Positions 27,761 through 36,905 of a stretch of 64,000 nucleotides of DNA are shown here, piece by piece. Under the pieces are notes generated by a model. It made no database searches and was not told the origin of the DNA. It saw only the letters and a list, made by a program, of their open reading frames with translations. The position numbers were made by a program, and so were the translations under genes. Numbering within the stretch: position 1 is the stretch's first letter; every line of letters starts with the position of its first letter. The stretch comes from Labedella gwakjiensis (lineage in GTDB: Bacteria > Actinomycetota > Actinomycetes > Actinomycetales > Microbacteriaceae): contig NZ_PYAU01000001.1 of NCBI RefSeq assembly GCF_003014675.1, forward strand, positions 310,001-374,000, read 5' to 3'.

Positions 27761-28276
27761 ATGATTCGATGCTCTTCCGACGCGCGCGCACACGCGGCCA
27801 TCACGACGAACACGGGCGGTGACAGCTCGGGGGAAGCCGACCGGCACCGTCTCCTCGAGCGCTTCGTGCGCGACCTCGGCTATCCGGCCGCGGTCTCGGA
27901 CGCCGTCATCTTCCGGCTCCGGCGCGAACGCGGCGCCATGACCGCTCACGAGGCGGGTGTCCACCTCGCCGACTGGATCACTCGCGTTCGCGACGAGCAC
28001 GGTCACGGGAACGGGTCCCCCGTCTCCGTCGACGAGGCCGTCTCGGCGTTCGTCATGAGCGGGGCGGGCATGTGGAACGTCGATGTCCTGTTCGCCGATC
28101 CGTCGACGATCTCCGGCGCGCACCGCACCGCGCTCTCTGCGCGCCGACCCCGCGTCGTGCCGGCGGAACGTCCGCTCGCCATGCCGCCGCAGAGCCTCGA
28201 CGGTCCCCGCTGGGGCCGTCGTCGCACTCGAGTCGAGCCGACCGTCCGTCGCCTGAGCTGGGTGCCGTCACGATGA
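27761..28276 (+). CDS. hypothetical protein, coupled to the MdoH-like gene
   Basis: 171 aa, not recognised. ATG 27761 has GGGGGGA 4-5 nt upstream; earlier in-frame starts lack a site. The middle (HRLLERFVRDLGYPAAVSDAV, FRLRRERGAMTAHEAGVHLADWI) looks helical and soluble; the C-terminal third is Arg/Pro-rich and disordered (ALSARRPRVVPAERPL). No signal peptide or membrane helix. Its stop overlaps the glycosyltransferase start as ATGA, so the two are translated together and probably act together. Codon use is like the surrounding genes. Confidence 0.65.
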   Translation: MIRCSSDARAHAAITTNTGGDSSGEADRHRLLERFVRDLGYPAAVSDAVIFRLRRERGAMTAHEAGVHLADWITRVRDEHGHGNGSPVSVDEAVSAFVMSGAGMWNVDVLFADPSTISGAHRTALSARRPRVVPAERPLAMPPQSLDGPRWGRRRTRVEPTVRRLSWVPSR

Positions 28277-30318
28277 GCGGCCGTCACGGGACGACCTCTG
28301 TGGCGTTCGCGGCGTCCGACTCCGAGCGCTCCAGCGGCTCCGCCGCAGCGCCCCTCTTCATCGCGACAGGCATCACGACCGTCCTGGGCACGATCGCCGC
28401 GTGGCGTGCCGTGGCTCCAGCCGGCCTCACCCTCGCGGAGGTGGCGGGACTCGTCCTCTTCCTTCTCTGCTTCTCCTGGATCGCGTTCGCCTTCTGGACC
28501 GCCGTCGCCGGGTTCGCGCATCTCGTCGCCCGCAGACCCGTCACGGGCCTCGTGGGACCGGCCAGCGCGTCCGACGCGCAAGCGATCACGAGTCGGGTCG
28601 CTCTCGTGGTCCCCGTCCGCAACGAAGACCCGCACGCCGTCTTCGCGAACCTCCGTGCCATCGGAGAATCGATCGGCCGGAGCCGCCATCCCGAATTGAT
28701 CGACTTCTTCATCCTGAGCGACACCGTCGACCCCGACATCCTCGTCGCGGAGGAACTCGCCTGGACGGAGCTCCGCGGGAACCTCGCGGGTGTCTGCGAG
28801 GTCTTCTACCGTCGTCGCACCGACAACGGCGGGAAGAAGGCGGGGAACCTCGCCGAGTTCTGTCGGCGATGGGGCGCAGCGTACGACTACTTCATCGTGC
28901 TCGACGCCGACAGCCTCATGGAAGCGGACACCATCATCACGATGACCCGAATCATGGAGCTCAATCCCGGCGTGGGGATCGTCCAGGCGCCGCCTCTGGC
29001 GATCGGCGGGCGCACGAGGTTCGCCCGCCTGCAGCAGTTCGCCGGCTTCGCCTACGGTTCGGTCGTGACGGCCGGGATGTCGGCGTGGCAGGGCGGGTCG
29101 TCGAACTACTGGGGCCACAACGCGATCATCCGGACGGAGGCGTTCGCCCGCTACTGCGGACTCCCCGTCCTCAGCGGCTCTGGGCCGTTCTCCGGAGAGA
29201 TCCTCAGCCACGACTTCGTCGAGGCCGCCCTCATGCGGCGTGCCGGCTACGAGGTCTGGATGCTCCCTGCACTCAGTGGAAGCTACGAGAAGCTCCCTCC
29301 GACACTCCTCGACTACGCCCAGCGAGACCGGCGATGGGCCGCGGGCAATCTGCAGCACGTGCGGCTCCTCGGCACCGCGGGACTCCACCCCATGAGTCGG
29401 ACACACCTGTTCCTGGGTGCGATGTCGTACCTCGTGTCGCCTCTGTGGCTGTTGTTCATCGGCGCCGGTCTGCTCGCGGCGGCCACGGACACCGCGACCC
29501 CCGGAGTGCCCGGAGTCGATCCCGCGACAGCTGGAGCGGTCTTCGTCCTGTCCATGATCCTCGTCTTCACGCCCCGGGTCCTCGGGGTCGCCCTCGTGCT
29601 GCGGGACCAGGACATGAGGCGTGCCCTCGGCGGCGCCGGCATCGTCGTCCTGAGCGGCATCGTCGAGATCCTCGTATCGGCCCTCATGGCGCCCGTCACG
29701 ATGATGATGCAGACCATCTCGATCGTCGGCATCCTCACGGGCGCACGCATCTCATGGGGCACTCAGCGTCGCGACGGTGACGTCCCAGGGGTGTCCGAGT
29801 TGCTCCGCGTCCACTGGCCGCACCTCCTCCTCGGTCTGGCGCTCGCCGCCGCCGCCGTCATGATCCCCGGCATCGCCCCCTGGCTCGCGCTCATGATCGT
29901 CGCCCTCCTCGGTGCTCCCCTTCTCACGGCATGGACGGCAGGGATTGCCGCGGACGGCTCGCTCATGGATCGTCTCCTCCGGATCCCTGAGGAGACGGCT
30001 CCTTCTCGCGTCTTCTCCCGAGCGGAGCAGCTCCAGGATCAGCCCGCGCCGAAAACCGGTGACGGGCTCCGCCGGGTCGTTCTGGAAGGACGGGCACACG
30101 CCGTCCACCTCGCTGTGCTCGAGACGGCCGACGGCTCCCCTCCCATCGTGCCGGCTCGCGTCGCTCGCTACGTGCGCGAAGGGGCCTGGGAGCGCATCAG
30201 CCCGTCCGAACGAGCGATCGCTCTCGAGTCGGCGGAGTTCCTGCGCACCGCGCGCCGTGACCTCACCGTCTCGACGACGCCGGCGCCGAAACGCAGGGAG
30301 TCGCTCGTCGTCTCCTGA
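28273..30318 (+). CDS. mdoH: MdoH/OpgH-like glucans biosynthesis glucosyltransferase
   Basis: 681 aa membrane GT2 enzyme. Two N-terminal membrane helices, then a GT-A catalytic domain: ALVVPVRNEDPHAVFANL, DFFILSDTVDPDI, YRRRTDNGGKKAGNLAEFCR, YFIVLDADSLMEADT (DxD), GGSSNYWGHNAIIR, ILSHDFVEAALMRRAGY and the QRDRRWAAGNLQH acceptor motif (Q350-W355), followed by several helices. These are the OpgH motifs of Proteobacteria, where the enzyme makes periplasmic beta-1,2 glucan backbones; E. coli OpgH is near 850 aa. No opgG partner is present, so the product here is unknown. ATG 28273 overlaps the preceding gene. Confidence 0.88.
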   Translation: MSGRHGTTSVAFAASDSERSSGSAAAPLFIATGITTVLGTIAAWRAVAPAGLTLAEVAGLVLFLLCFSWIAFAFWTAVAGFAHLVARRPVTGLVGPASASDAQAITSRVALVVPVRNEDPHAVFANLRAIGESIGRSRHPELIDFFILSDTVDPDILVAEELAWTELRGNLAGVCEVFYRRRTDNGGKKAGNLAEFCRRWGAAYDYFIVLDADSLMEADTIITMTRIMELNPGVGIVQAPPLAIGGRTRFARLQQFAGFAYGSVVTAGMSAWQGGSSNYWGHNAIIRTEAFARYCGLPVLSGSGPFSGEILSHDFVEAALMRRAGYEVWMLPALSGSYEKLPPTLLDYAQRDRRWAAGNLQHVRLLGTAGLHPMSRTHLFLGAMSYLVSPLWLLFIGAGLLAAATDTATPGVPGVDPATAGAVFVLSMILVFTPRVLGVALVLRDQDMRRALGGAGIVVLSGIVEILVSALMAPVTMMMQTISIVGILTGARISWGTQRRDGDVPGVSELLRVHWPHLLLGLALAAAAVMIPGIAPWLALMIVALLGAPLLTAWTAGIAADGSLMDRLLRIPEETAPSRVFSRAEQLQDQPAPKTGDGLRRVVLEGRAHAVHLAVLETADGSPPIVPARVARYVREGAWERISPSERAIALESAEFLRTARRDLTVSTTPAPKRRESLVVS

Positions 30319-30334
30319 ACGACGTCGACGTCGG

Positions 30335-30374
30335 ATCGCCGGTGTGCTGCTCCCCAGAGCAGCGCACCGGCGAT
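30335..30374 (+). terminator. terminator of the 27761-mdoH pair
   Basis: 18-bp stem with one wobble (30335-30352 with 30357-30374), CCCA loop, followed by TCCTTTC; 17 nt after the mdoH stop. Confidence 0.8.
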
Positions 30375-30447
30375 TCCTTTCGTGGACCGGGTGCGCCGTC
30401 CTGAGACGACGCCGCCACGACCTCGAGATGGCGCCCCCGTATGCAGA

Positions 30448-30478
30448 AGGTCCCCCGGAGCCTGGCTCCGGGGGACCT
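30448..30478 (-). terminator. terminator of the rpoA-rplQ operon
   Basis: Perfect 14-bp stem (30448-30461 with 30465-30478), 3-nt CTG loop, 19 nt past the rplQ stop on the minus strand. Confidence 0.8.
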
Positions 30479-30496
30479 CGTGGTGATGCGTGTGGA

Positions 30497-31051
30497 CTAC
30501 TTGGAGTCGTCCGACTTCGCCTCAGCCGATTCCTCGACCTCGGTCGACTCGGCGGTCTCGGTCTCCTCGGAGACCGTGGGCTCCTCGACCGTCTCGGTCT
30601 CCTCGACCTCGGTGGACTCAGGCTCGCTCTTCTCCTCGACCGGAGCGGCAGACGCAGCCGCCGTGGTCTTGGAGCGCTTGACCTTCGGCGTCACGGGCTC
30701 GAGGACGAGCTCGATGACGGCCATGGGCGCGTTGTCGCCCTTGCGGAAGCCCGTCTTCGTGATGCGGGTGTAACCGCCCTCACGCTCGGCGACGAGCGGC
30801 GCGATCTCCGTGAAGAGTTCGTGCACGACGGACTTGTCGGTGATGATGCCGAGCACGCGACGACGAGCGTGCAGATCGCCGCGCTTCGCGAACGTGATGA
30901 GACGCTCGGCGACGGGACGGAGACGCTTCGCCTTCGTCTCGGTCGTGGTGATGCGCTTGTGCGTGAAGAGAGCAGCCGCGAGGTTCGCGAGCATGAGACG
31001 CTCGTGGGCGGGACCGCCTCCGAGACGGGGGCCCTTGGTTGGCGTAGGCAT
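30497..31051 (-). CDS. rplQ: 50S ribosomal protein L17 with acidic C-terminal tail
   Basis: 184 aa. [42 protein letters not shown] and [24 protein letters not shown] define L17, which ends near residue 120. A further 60 or so residues are Glu/Thr/Ser-rich ([19 protein letters not shown]), a low-complexity tail found in some actinobacteria. Last gene of the alpha-type operon, 40 nt after rpoA. Confidence 0.95.
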   Translation of the reverse strand: MPTPTKGPRLGGGPAHERLMLANLAAALFTHKRITTTETKAKRLRPVAERLITFAKRGDLHARRRVLGIITDKSVVHELFTEIAPLVAEREGGYTRITKTGFRKGDNAPMAVIELVLEPVTPKVKRSKTTAAASAAPVEEKSEPESTEVEETETVEEPTVSEETETAESTEVEESAEAKSDDSK

Positions 31052-31091
31052 TGGTGTATTACTCCTGTGTCAGTGGGAAAGCTGGCGAAAC

Positions 31092-32081
31092 CTAGTTGGT
31101 CTCTTCTTCGAAGCCCGAGTAGAAGTGGGCCCCATCGAAACCGGGGACCGAGTCCTTGAGGGAGAGGCCCATCTCGGTGAGCTTGTCGCGCACCTCGTCC
31201 ACCGACTTCTGACCGAAGTTGCGGATGTTCATGAGCTGGTTCTCGGACAGCGCCACGAGCTCGGACACCGTGTTGATGCCCTCGCGCTTGAGGCAGTTGT
31301 ACGAGCGGACCGACAGGTCGAGGTCCTCGATCGGGATCGAGAGCTCGCTCGAGAGGACGGCGTCGACCGGCGCCGGGCCGATCTCGATGCCCTCGGCTGC
31401 GGTGTTGAGCTCGCGGGCCAGACCGAACAGTTCGACGAGCGTCTTACCGGCCGACGCGATCGCGTCGCGCGGCGTGATCGCCGGCTTGCTCTCCACGTCG
31501 ACGACGAGACGGTCGAAGTCGGTGCGCTCACCGGCACGCGTCGCCTCGACACGGTAGGTGACCTTGAGGACGGGCGAGTAGATCGAGTCGATCGGGATCT
31601 GACCGGCCTCGGAGAACTCGTTGCGGTTCTGCGTCGCCGACACGTAGCCGCGGCCGCGCTCGATCGTGAGCTCGAGCTCGAACTTCGCCTTGTCGTTGAG
31701 CGTCGCGATGACGAGGTCCGGGTTGTGGATCTCCACACCGGCCGGCGCCGAGATGTCGGCAGCCGTCACGGCGCCGTCACCCGTCTTGCGCAGGTAGGCC
31801 GTGATGGGCTCGTCGTGCTCGCTCGAGACGACGAGACCCTTGATGTTCAGGATGATCTCGGTGACGTCTTCCTTCACACCGGGGATCGTGCTGAACTCGT
31901 GGAGCACGCCGTCGATGCGAATGCTGGTGACAGCGGCGCCGGGAATCGAGGAGAGCAGGGTGCGACGGAGCGAGTTGCCGAGCGTGTAGCCGAAGCCGGG
32001 CTCGAGCGGCTCGATGATGAACCGGCTACGGAACTCGGAGATGTTCTCCTCAGAGAGCGTAGGGCGCTGTGCGATGAGCAC
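31092..32081 (-). CDS. rpoA: DNA-directed RNA polymerase subunit alpha
   Basis: 329 aa from GTG 32081 with GAAAGGA upstream. N-terminal dimerisation domain [25 protein letters not shown] (split), [15 protein letters not shown], then a linker and the C-terminal domain [20 protein letters not shown] and [18 protein letters not shown] that contacts UP elements and activators. Length normal. rpsD, often found between rpsK and rpoA, is not here. Confidence 0.97.
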   Translation of the reverse strand: MLIAQRPTLSEENISEFRSRFIIEPLEPGFGYTLGNSLRRTLLSSIPGAAVTSIRIDGVLHEFSTIPGVKEDVTEIILNIKGLVVSSEHDEPITAYLRKTGDGAVTAADISAPAGVEIHNPDLVIATLNDKAKFELELTIERGRGYVSATQNRNEFSEAGQIPIDSIYSPVLKVTYRVEATRAGERTDFDRLVVDVESKPAITPRDAIASAGKTLVELFGLARELNTAAEGIEIGPAPVDAVLSSELSIPIEDLDLSVRSYNCLKREGINTVSELVALSENQLMNIRNFGQKSVDEVRDKLTEMGLSLKDSVPGFDGAHFYSGFEEETN

Positions 32082-32099
32082 TGTTGATTCCTTTCGGCC

Positions 32100-32186
32100 A
32101 AGCGTCCGCTATATGACGCTTGCGTTGGTGAGGTATTGAGTTGTCGTCGGCCGCGCAGCGGGCCCGCCGAGAGAACGGCGGGCCCG
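32100..32186 (-). terminator. hairpins in the rpsK-rpoA gap (possible attenuator)
   Basis: A perfect 11-bp stem CGGGCCCGCCG/CGGCGGGCCCG (32159-32186, 6-nt loop) follows rpsK by 27 nt, and a second stem AAGCGTC/GACGCTT (32100-32121) lies just before rpoA. No T-tract. They may lower rpoA-rplQ transcription relative to the ribosomal genes upstream. Confidence 0.45.
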
Positions 32187-32212
32187 GAGCGCGGGAAGGC
32201 CGTGTGAGCGGC

Positions 32213-32611
32213 TCAGACGCGGCGGCGCTTGGGCGGGCGGCACCCGTTGTGCGCCTGCGGCGTGACGTCGTTGATCGAACCGACCTCGAGGCCGGCCGAC
32301 TGCAGCGAGCGGATCGCCGTCTCGCGACCGGAGCCCGGTCCCTTGACGAAGACGTCGACCTTCTTCATGCCGTTCTCCTGCGCCTTGCGGGCGGCGGACT
32401 CGGCGGCGAGGCCGGCGGCGAACGGGGTCGACTTACGCGAACCCTTGAATCCGACGTCTCCACCGGACGCCCACGCGATGACCGCGCCTGACGGGTCCGT
32501 GATCGAGACGATCGTGTTGTTGAACGTCGACTTGATGTGGGCCTGGCCCACGGCGATGTTCTTCTTTTCCTTCTTGCGCGGCTTACGAGCTGCCGTCTTC
32601 GGTGCTGCCAT
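32213..32611 (-). CDS. rpsK: 30S ribosomal protein S11
   Basis: 132 aa. The basic N-terminus [20 protein letters not shown] is followed by [38 protein letters not shown] and the C-terminal [17 protein letters not shown], all typical of S11, a platform protein near the mRNA exit. ATG 32611 is 34 nt downstream of rpsM. Complete, normal length. Confidence 0.97.
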   Translation of the reverse strand: MAAPKTAARKPRKKEKKNIAVGQAHIKSTFNNTIVSITDPSGAVIAWASGGDVGFKGSRKSTPFAAGLAAESAARKAQENGMKKVDVFVKGPGSGRETAIRSLQSAGLEVGSINDVTPQAHNGCRPPKRRRV

Positions 32612-32645
32612 GTCTACTCCCTGGAATCCTGGTGGCGGGCGCTGG

Positions 32646-33020
32646 TTAGCGCGCCTTCTTCTTGCCGGCGACGGTGCGCTTCGGGCCCTTGCGGGTGCGA
32701 GCGTTCGTCTTGGTGCGCTGTCCGTGCACCGGGAGGCCGCGACGGTGGCGGATGCCCTGGTACGAACCGATCTCGACCTTGCGGCGGATGTCGGCCTGCA
32801 CCTCGCGGCGCAGGTCACCCTCGACCTTGTAGTTGCCCTCGATGTAATCGCGGAGGGAGACCAACTGCTCGTCGGTCAGGTCCTTCACGCGGATGTCACC
32901 GCTGATTCCGGTGTCGGCGAGGGTCTTGAGGGCCCTCGTGCGTCCGACTCCGTAGATGTACGTCAGTGCGACTTCCACGCGCTTGTCGCGGGGAATGTCT
33001 ACGCCGGCGAGACGTGCCAT
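32646..33020 (-). CDS. rpsM: 30S ribosomal protein S13
   Basis: 124 aa. [34 protein letters not shown] and [20 protein letters not shown] identify S13, which contacts the 50S subunit and P-site tRNA. AGGAGAGCC precedes ATG 33020. The 168-bp gap upstream to rpmJ holds a small CCAGGG/CCCTGG hairpin (33066-33084) and no gene. Confidence 0.97.
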   Translation of the reverse strand: MARLAGVDIPRDKRVEVALTYIYGVGRTRALKTLADTGISGDIRVKDLTDEQLVSLRDYIEGNYKVEGDLRREVQADIRRKVEIGSYQGIRHRRGLPVHGQRTKTNARTRKGPKRTVAGKKKAR

Positions 33021-33188
33021 TGTGGCTCTCCTAGGAGTGAGTGGAGGTGTGGAGCGATTCCGGTGCCAGGGCCTCCGACCCTGGGTGTCCCCCACCGATC
33101 GGCACGAGTGCCGCTCTTGTGGGTTTCTGGAACCGCTGTATCAGGTGTTCAGTTGTGAGTGTGCGTGGCTCTGGAGAACCGCGGGCTT

Positions 33189-33302
33189 TCAGCCCTGGCG
33201 CTGCTTGTGGCGCGGGTTCTCGCAGATGACCATGACGCGTCCGTTGCGGCGGATGACCTTGCACTTCTCGCAGATCCGCTTGACGCTGGGGTTGACCTTC
33301 AT
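33189..33302 (-). CDS. rpmJ: 50S ribosomal protein L36
   Basis: 37 aa: [20 protein letters not shown] then [17 protein letters not shown]. The four zinc ligands are Cys11, Cys14, Cys27 and His32, so this is the zinc-binding (C+) form. Very short gene between infA and rpsM, in the usual order. Stop TGA at 33189-33191. Confidence 0.95.
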   Translation of the reverse strand: MKVNPSVKRICEKCKVIRRNGRVMVICENPRHKQRQG

Positions 33303-33367
33303 CGTGTTTCCTCGTTCTCGCTGTCCTCGTACCGGGAGAGATCCCGGCCGTTACTTACAGCGCAGAC

Positions 33368-33589
33368 CTACTTGTAGCGATAGACGATTCGACCACGGGT
33401 GAGGTCGTAGGGCGTGAGCTCCACGATCACCCGGTCCTCTGGGAGGATGCGGATGTAGTGCTGCCGCATCTTTCCGGAGATGTGGGCGAGGACCTTGTGG
33501 CCGTTCGTCAGCTCAACGCGGAACATCGCGTTGGGCAGCGCTTCGACCACCGAGCCTTCGATCTCGATGACACCGTCTTTCTTGGCCAT
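33368..33589 (-). CDS. infA: translation initiation factor IF-1
   Basis: 73-aa OB-fold protein: [66 protein letters not shown] (split). It binds the 30S A site during initiation. First gene of the infA-rpmJ-rpsM-rpsK-rpoA-rplQ series. In most actinobacteria it directly follows map; here 9 kb of other genes intervene. Confidence 0.97.
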   Translation of the reverse strand: MAKKDGVIEIEGSVVEALPNAMFRVELTNGHKVLAHISGKMRQHYIRILPEDRVIVELTPYDLTRGRIVYRYK

Positions 33590-33820
33590 AGCCTCACTGT
33601 CGTTACTGTCGCTGGGGGTAGATCCGCACTGGTCGTGCGGGTGATGGTGGAGCCTCGGCCGACCGTCGACAGACATGCTGGACGATGGCACACGGCACCA
33701 AAGGGATATCCTATGCCATTCCGCGCCGTTCCGCCACTCGCCGGGTCTCTCGACACGACACGACCCGGCTCCTCGCGATCGAGGGCCGGGCCGTGGGTCC
33801 GAGCGTGCGTGGCGGCGCGG
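33590..33820. promoter_or_regulatory. 231-bp region with infA promoter and mtlD 3' end
   Basis: Minus strand: a TAGGAT -10-like box (33708-33713) about 120 nt upstream of infA, without a clear -35. A GCCGGGTC/GACCCGGC stem (33740-33747 with 33762-33769), 52 nt past the mtlD stop, may end the mannitol operon. No gene. Confidence 0.35.
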
Positions 33821-34957
33821 TCAGCGCGTCGAGACGATCTCGACGAGCGCCGGGCTCAGGGGGTGGTCGGCGGACAACCCCGTGACCCTCTCCACGAACT
33901 CCTCGGGAGTGAGATCGCGGAGGAGCTGCTGCATCTCCACGCTCTCCGGATCCTCCGGCACGTCGAAGCCGATGGCCACGCCGACCGCCTCGACGAGGTC
34001 GTCTGTGAGCATCCCCCGCTCGGCGAGTTGGGCGGCAGGGCCGATGAAGCGCTCATCGCGTGAGAGCTTGCGCAGCGGCTGCCGTCCCACCCGCACCACC
34101 GTGTCGGGGAGCGCGTCGTTCGCGAAGCGGACCAGGATCTTCTCGCGGTACGCGTCCTGCTTCGTGGGATCGAGCTCGTGCTTCGCCACCAGGAGCGCTG
34201 AGGTCTGACGCAGGACGCGCTCGACCAGGTCGCGCACCGCCGGGTCGGCGAAGGCCTCGGCGATCCTCGTGTGACCCGCGGCGAAGCCGGCGTACGCCGC
34301 CGTCGCGTGCCCCGTGTTCACGGTGAAGAGCTTTCGCTCGATGTACGGTCCGAGAGCGTCGACGAACGTCGCGCCCGGGATCACCGGAGCCGCACCCGCG
34401 AACGGCTCGGCCTCGATGACCCACTCGCAGAAGGTCTCGACGGTGACGTCGATCCCCGCCGCCGGATCCTGGCCGGGCACGATGCGGTCGACGGCCGTGT
34501 TGGCGAAGACCGCTCCGTTCTCGACCTCGGTCGCCCGCTCCCCCGCCGCCGAACGGATCTCGGCGGCGAGGGTGTCGGTCGCGGAGATCGCGTTCTCGCA
34601 CGCCATGACCGCGAGGGGCGCACAGCCGGCCGATCGGGCCAGCAGCCCCCTCGCGATCACGGGCGCGACGAAGCGCAGCACGTTCGGACCGACGGCCGTC
34701 GTGACGATGTCGGCCGTGGCGATGTCCGAGACGAGTGCCTCCTCGTCGACCGCGCTGTTGATGGCGCGGAAGCCCGTCACCGTCTTCGTCCGGCCGCCCT
34801 CGCCCACCTCGTGGACGTCGTACGAGTCGGCCGACTGGATCGCATCGATGAGGTCGGCGTTCACATCGGCGAAGACCACCTCGTAGCCCGCCTCGTGGAG
34901 GAGGAGCCCGATGAAGCCGCGCCCGATGTTGCCTGCGCCGAAGTGAACGGCCTTCAT
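33821..34957 (-). CDS. mtlD: mannitol-1-phosphate 5-dehydrogenase
   Basis: 378 aa. Oxidises mannitol-1-phosphate to fructose-6-phosphate with NAD+. [20 protein letters not shown] is the Rossmann loop of Mtl[33 protein letters not shown] and [15 protein letters not shown] (with catalytic Lys-region just before) follow. Length normal. Overlaps the IIA gene by 4 nt; last gene of the mannitol PTS operon. Confidence 0.95.
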   Translation of the reverse strand: MKAVHFGAGNIGRGFIGLLLHEAGYEVVFADVNADLIDAIQSADSYDVHEVGEGGRTKTVTGFRAINSAVDEEALVSDIATADIVTTAVGPNVLRFVAPVIARGLLARSAGCAPLAVMACENAISATDTLAAEIRSAAGERATEVENGAVFANTAVDRIVPGQDPAAGIDVTVETFCEWVIEAEPFAGAAPVIPGATFVDALGPYIERKLFTVNTGHATAAYAGFAAGHTRIAEAFADPAVRDLVERVLRQTSALLVAKHELDPTKQDAYREKILVRFANDALPDTVVRVGRQPLRKLSRDERFIGPAAQLAERGMLTDDLVEAVGVAIGFDVPEDPESVEMQQLLRDLTPEEFVERVTGLSADHPLSPALVEIVSTR

Positions 34958-35394
34958 TCCGCGTTGACCTCCTCGAGGAGCGCGTACAGTTCGTCCGCGT
35001 CCTTCGCCGCCACGAGCTTCGCGACCTCGTCCTCGTCCGAGAACACGACGGCGATCTTGGAGAGGATCCCGAGGTGCTCGTCTCCGACACCGGCGATGCC
35101 GACGGCGAAGCGCACCTCCTCGCCGTCCCAGTCGATCGGGTGGTCGTACCGCACGAGCGAGAGGGCGGACGTCTTGATGGCGTCCTTCGACTCATTCGTG
35201 CCGTGCGGGATCGCGAGCAGATTGCCCATGTAGGTGGACACGCTGGTCTCGCGCTCGAGCATCGCGTCGACGTAGCTCGCATCGACCGCTCCCGACGAGA
35301 CGAGGAGGGCACCGGCTTCGCGGATCGCGTCGTCCTTCGTCGTCGCGGATCCCTCCGACACGACGTTGGCGCGGGTCAGGATGTCGTCGCTCAC
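34954..35394 (-). CDS. mtlF: PTS mannitol-type EIIA component
   Basis: 146-aa cytoplasmic EIIA of the fructose-mannitol family. Phosphorylated histidine in [13 protein letters not shown]; flanking [16 protein letters not shown] and [17 protein letters not shown] are typical. Passes phosphate from HPr to the IIB domain of MtlA. GTG 35394 overlaps the mtlA stop as GTGA, and its own stop overlaps mtlD. Confidence 0.93.
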   Translation of the reverse strand: MSDDILTRANVVSEGSATTKDDAIREAGALLVSSGAVDASYVDAMLERETSVSTYMGNLLAIPHGTNESKDAIKTSALSLVRYDHPIDWDGEEVRFAVGIAGVGDEHLGILSKIAVVFSDEDEVAKLVAAKDADELYALLEEVNAE

Positions 35395-36905
35395 TTGGTG
35401 GTCTCCTTCTGGTTCTGGACCTGGCCGACGACCTCGTCGTACTTCGGCGAGTTCATGAAGTTGTCGACCGAGACGTGCTGCGAGTTCGGCGACTTCTGGC
35501 GTGCGCGGTCCGTAAGGTCCTTGTGCGTGATCACGAGGTCGGCATCTCCCGTGAGATTGGCGATGGCCTGGTTGGTGACGGTGACACCCTCCACGCCCGC
35601 CTTCTTCAGCTTGTTGCGGAGGACCGACGCACCCATGGCGCTCGACCCCATGCCGGCGTCGCACGCGAACACGATGTTCGAGACGAGACGCGCGGTCTGC
35701 GGGTCGCCGGCGGCGGCGACGGGCTGGCCGGCCAGGTTGCCGAGGACGCTCGACTCCTTGCCCTTGTTGGCCTGCGTCTTCGCGACGGCGGCCGACAGGT
35801 CGCCGGCGTTGCCGGACGCGAGGTCACGCTTGCGCGAGGCGCGGAGGATGATCGACGCGATGAGGAAGGAGACGGCCGCCGACAGGATCACCGAGAGGAT
35901 GACACCGGGGAAGCTGTTGCGCTCCGTGGCTGCGAGAACGGCGAAGATCGAGCCGGGCGAGGCGACGCCGACGAGCCCCGAGTTGAACGCGACGTTCGTC
36001 GCGACACCTGTCGCACCACCCGCGATGACCGCGAGGAGCAGGAGGGGCTTGCTCAGGACGTACGGGAAGTAGATCTCGTGGATCCCGCCGAAGAACTGGA
36101 TGATGATCGCGCCAGGAGCCGTCGCGCGGGCCGCGCCGATGCCGAAGAACGAGAACGCGAGCAGCAGTCCGAGGCCGGGGCCGGGGTTCGCCTCGAGGAG
36201 GAAGAGGATCGACTTGCCGGACTCGGCCACCTGGTCGGCCGCGAGGGGCGTGAGGACACCGTGGTTGATGGCGTTGTTGAGGAACAGGACCTTCGCGGGC
36301 TCGATGAAGATGCTCGCGAGCGGCAGCAGGCCGGCCGAGAGGAGCCATTCCACGGCGTTGCCGAGGACCTGGCTCACGAACGACAGGACCGGGGCGAGCC
36401 CGAAGAAGGCGAGCATCGAGAGGCCGAAGCCGAGGATGCCGGCCGAGAAGTTGTTCACGAGCATCTCGAAGCCGGGGCGGATCTTTCCGTCCCAGATCTT
36501 GTCGACCTGCTTGATGAGCCAGCCGCCGAGGGGGCCGCAGATCATCGCACCGAGGATCATCGTCGTGTTCGCACCGGTGATGACGCCCATGGTCATGATG
36601 GCGCCGACGACGCCTCCACGCGTGTCGTAGACCATCTTGCCGCCGGTGTAGGCGATGAGGAGCGGGAGCAGGTAGGTGAGCATCGGGCCGACGATGCCGG
36701 GATAGGCGGTACCGTCGGCGCCCTCGAACCCGCCGAGCTGCGCCACGGGGGTCCAGCCGGTCTCGATGAAGAAGGCGGTGATGATGCCCCAGGCGATGAA
36801 CGCCGCGATGTTCGGCATGACCATGCCGGAGAGGAACGTGCCGAAGCGCTGAACGGCGACGCGCGCGCCGCCGCTCTGCGTCGACGTGGTGGACGTCGTT
36901 GTCAT
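35391..36905 (-). CDS. mtlA: PTS mannitol permease, EIICB
   Basis: 504 aa. Membrane IIC domain (about 15-345): VQRFGTFLSGMVMPNIAAFI, NNAINHGVLTPLAADQVAES, ATAPGAIIIQFFGGIHEIYF (the substrate-site GGIHE). IIB domain from about 400: VSNIVFACDAGMGSSAMGAS with the phospho-cysteine. The IIA part is a separate gene, as in many Gram-positives. ATG 36905 overlaps the ptsI stop (ATGA). Confidence 0.96.
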   Translation of the reverse strand: MTTTSTTSTQSGGARVAVQRFGTFLSGMVMPNIAAFIAWGIITAFFIETGWTPVAQLGGFEGADGTAYPGIVGPMLTYLLPLLIAYTGGKMVYDTRGGVVGAIMTMGVITGANTTMILGAMICGPLGGWLIKQVDKIWDGKIRPGFEMLVNNFSAGILGFGLSMLAFFGLAPVLSFVSQVLGNAVEWLLSAGLLPLASIFIEPAKVLFLNNAINHGVLTPLAADQVAESGKSILFLLEANPGPGLGLLLAFSFFGIGAARATAPGAIIIQFFGGIHEIYFPYVLSKPLLLLAVIAGGATGVATNVAFNSGLVGVASPGSIFAVLAATERNSFPGVILSVILSAAVSFLIASIILRASRKRDLASGNAGDLSAAVAKTQANKGKESSVLGNLAGQPVAAAGDPQTARLVSNIVFACDAGMGSSAMGASVLRNKLKKAGVEGVTVTNQAIANLTGDADLVITHKDLTDRARQKSPNSQHVSVDNFMNSPKYDEVVGQVQNQKETTK

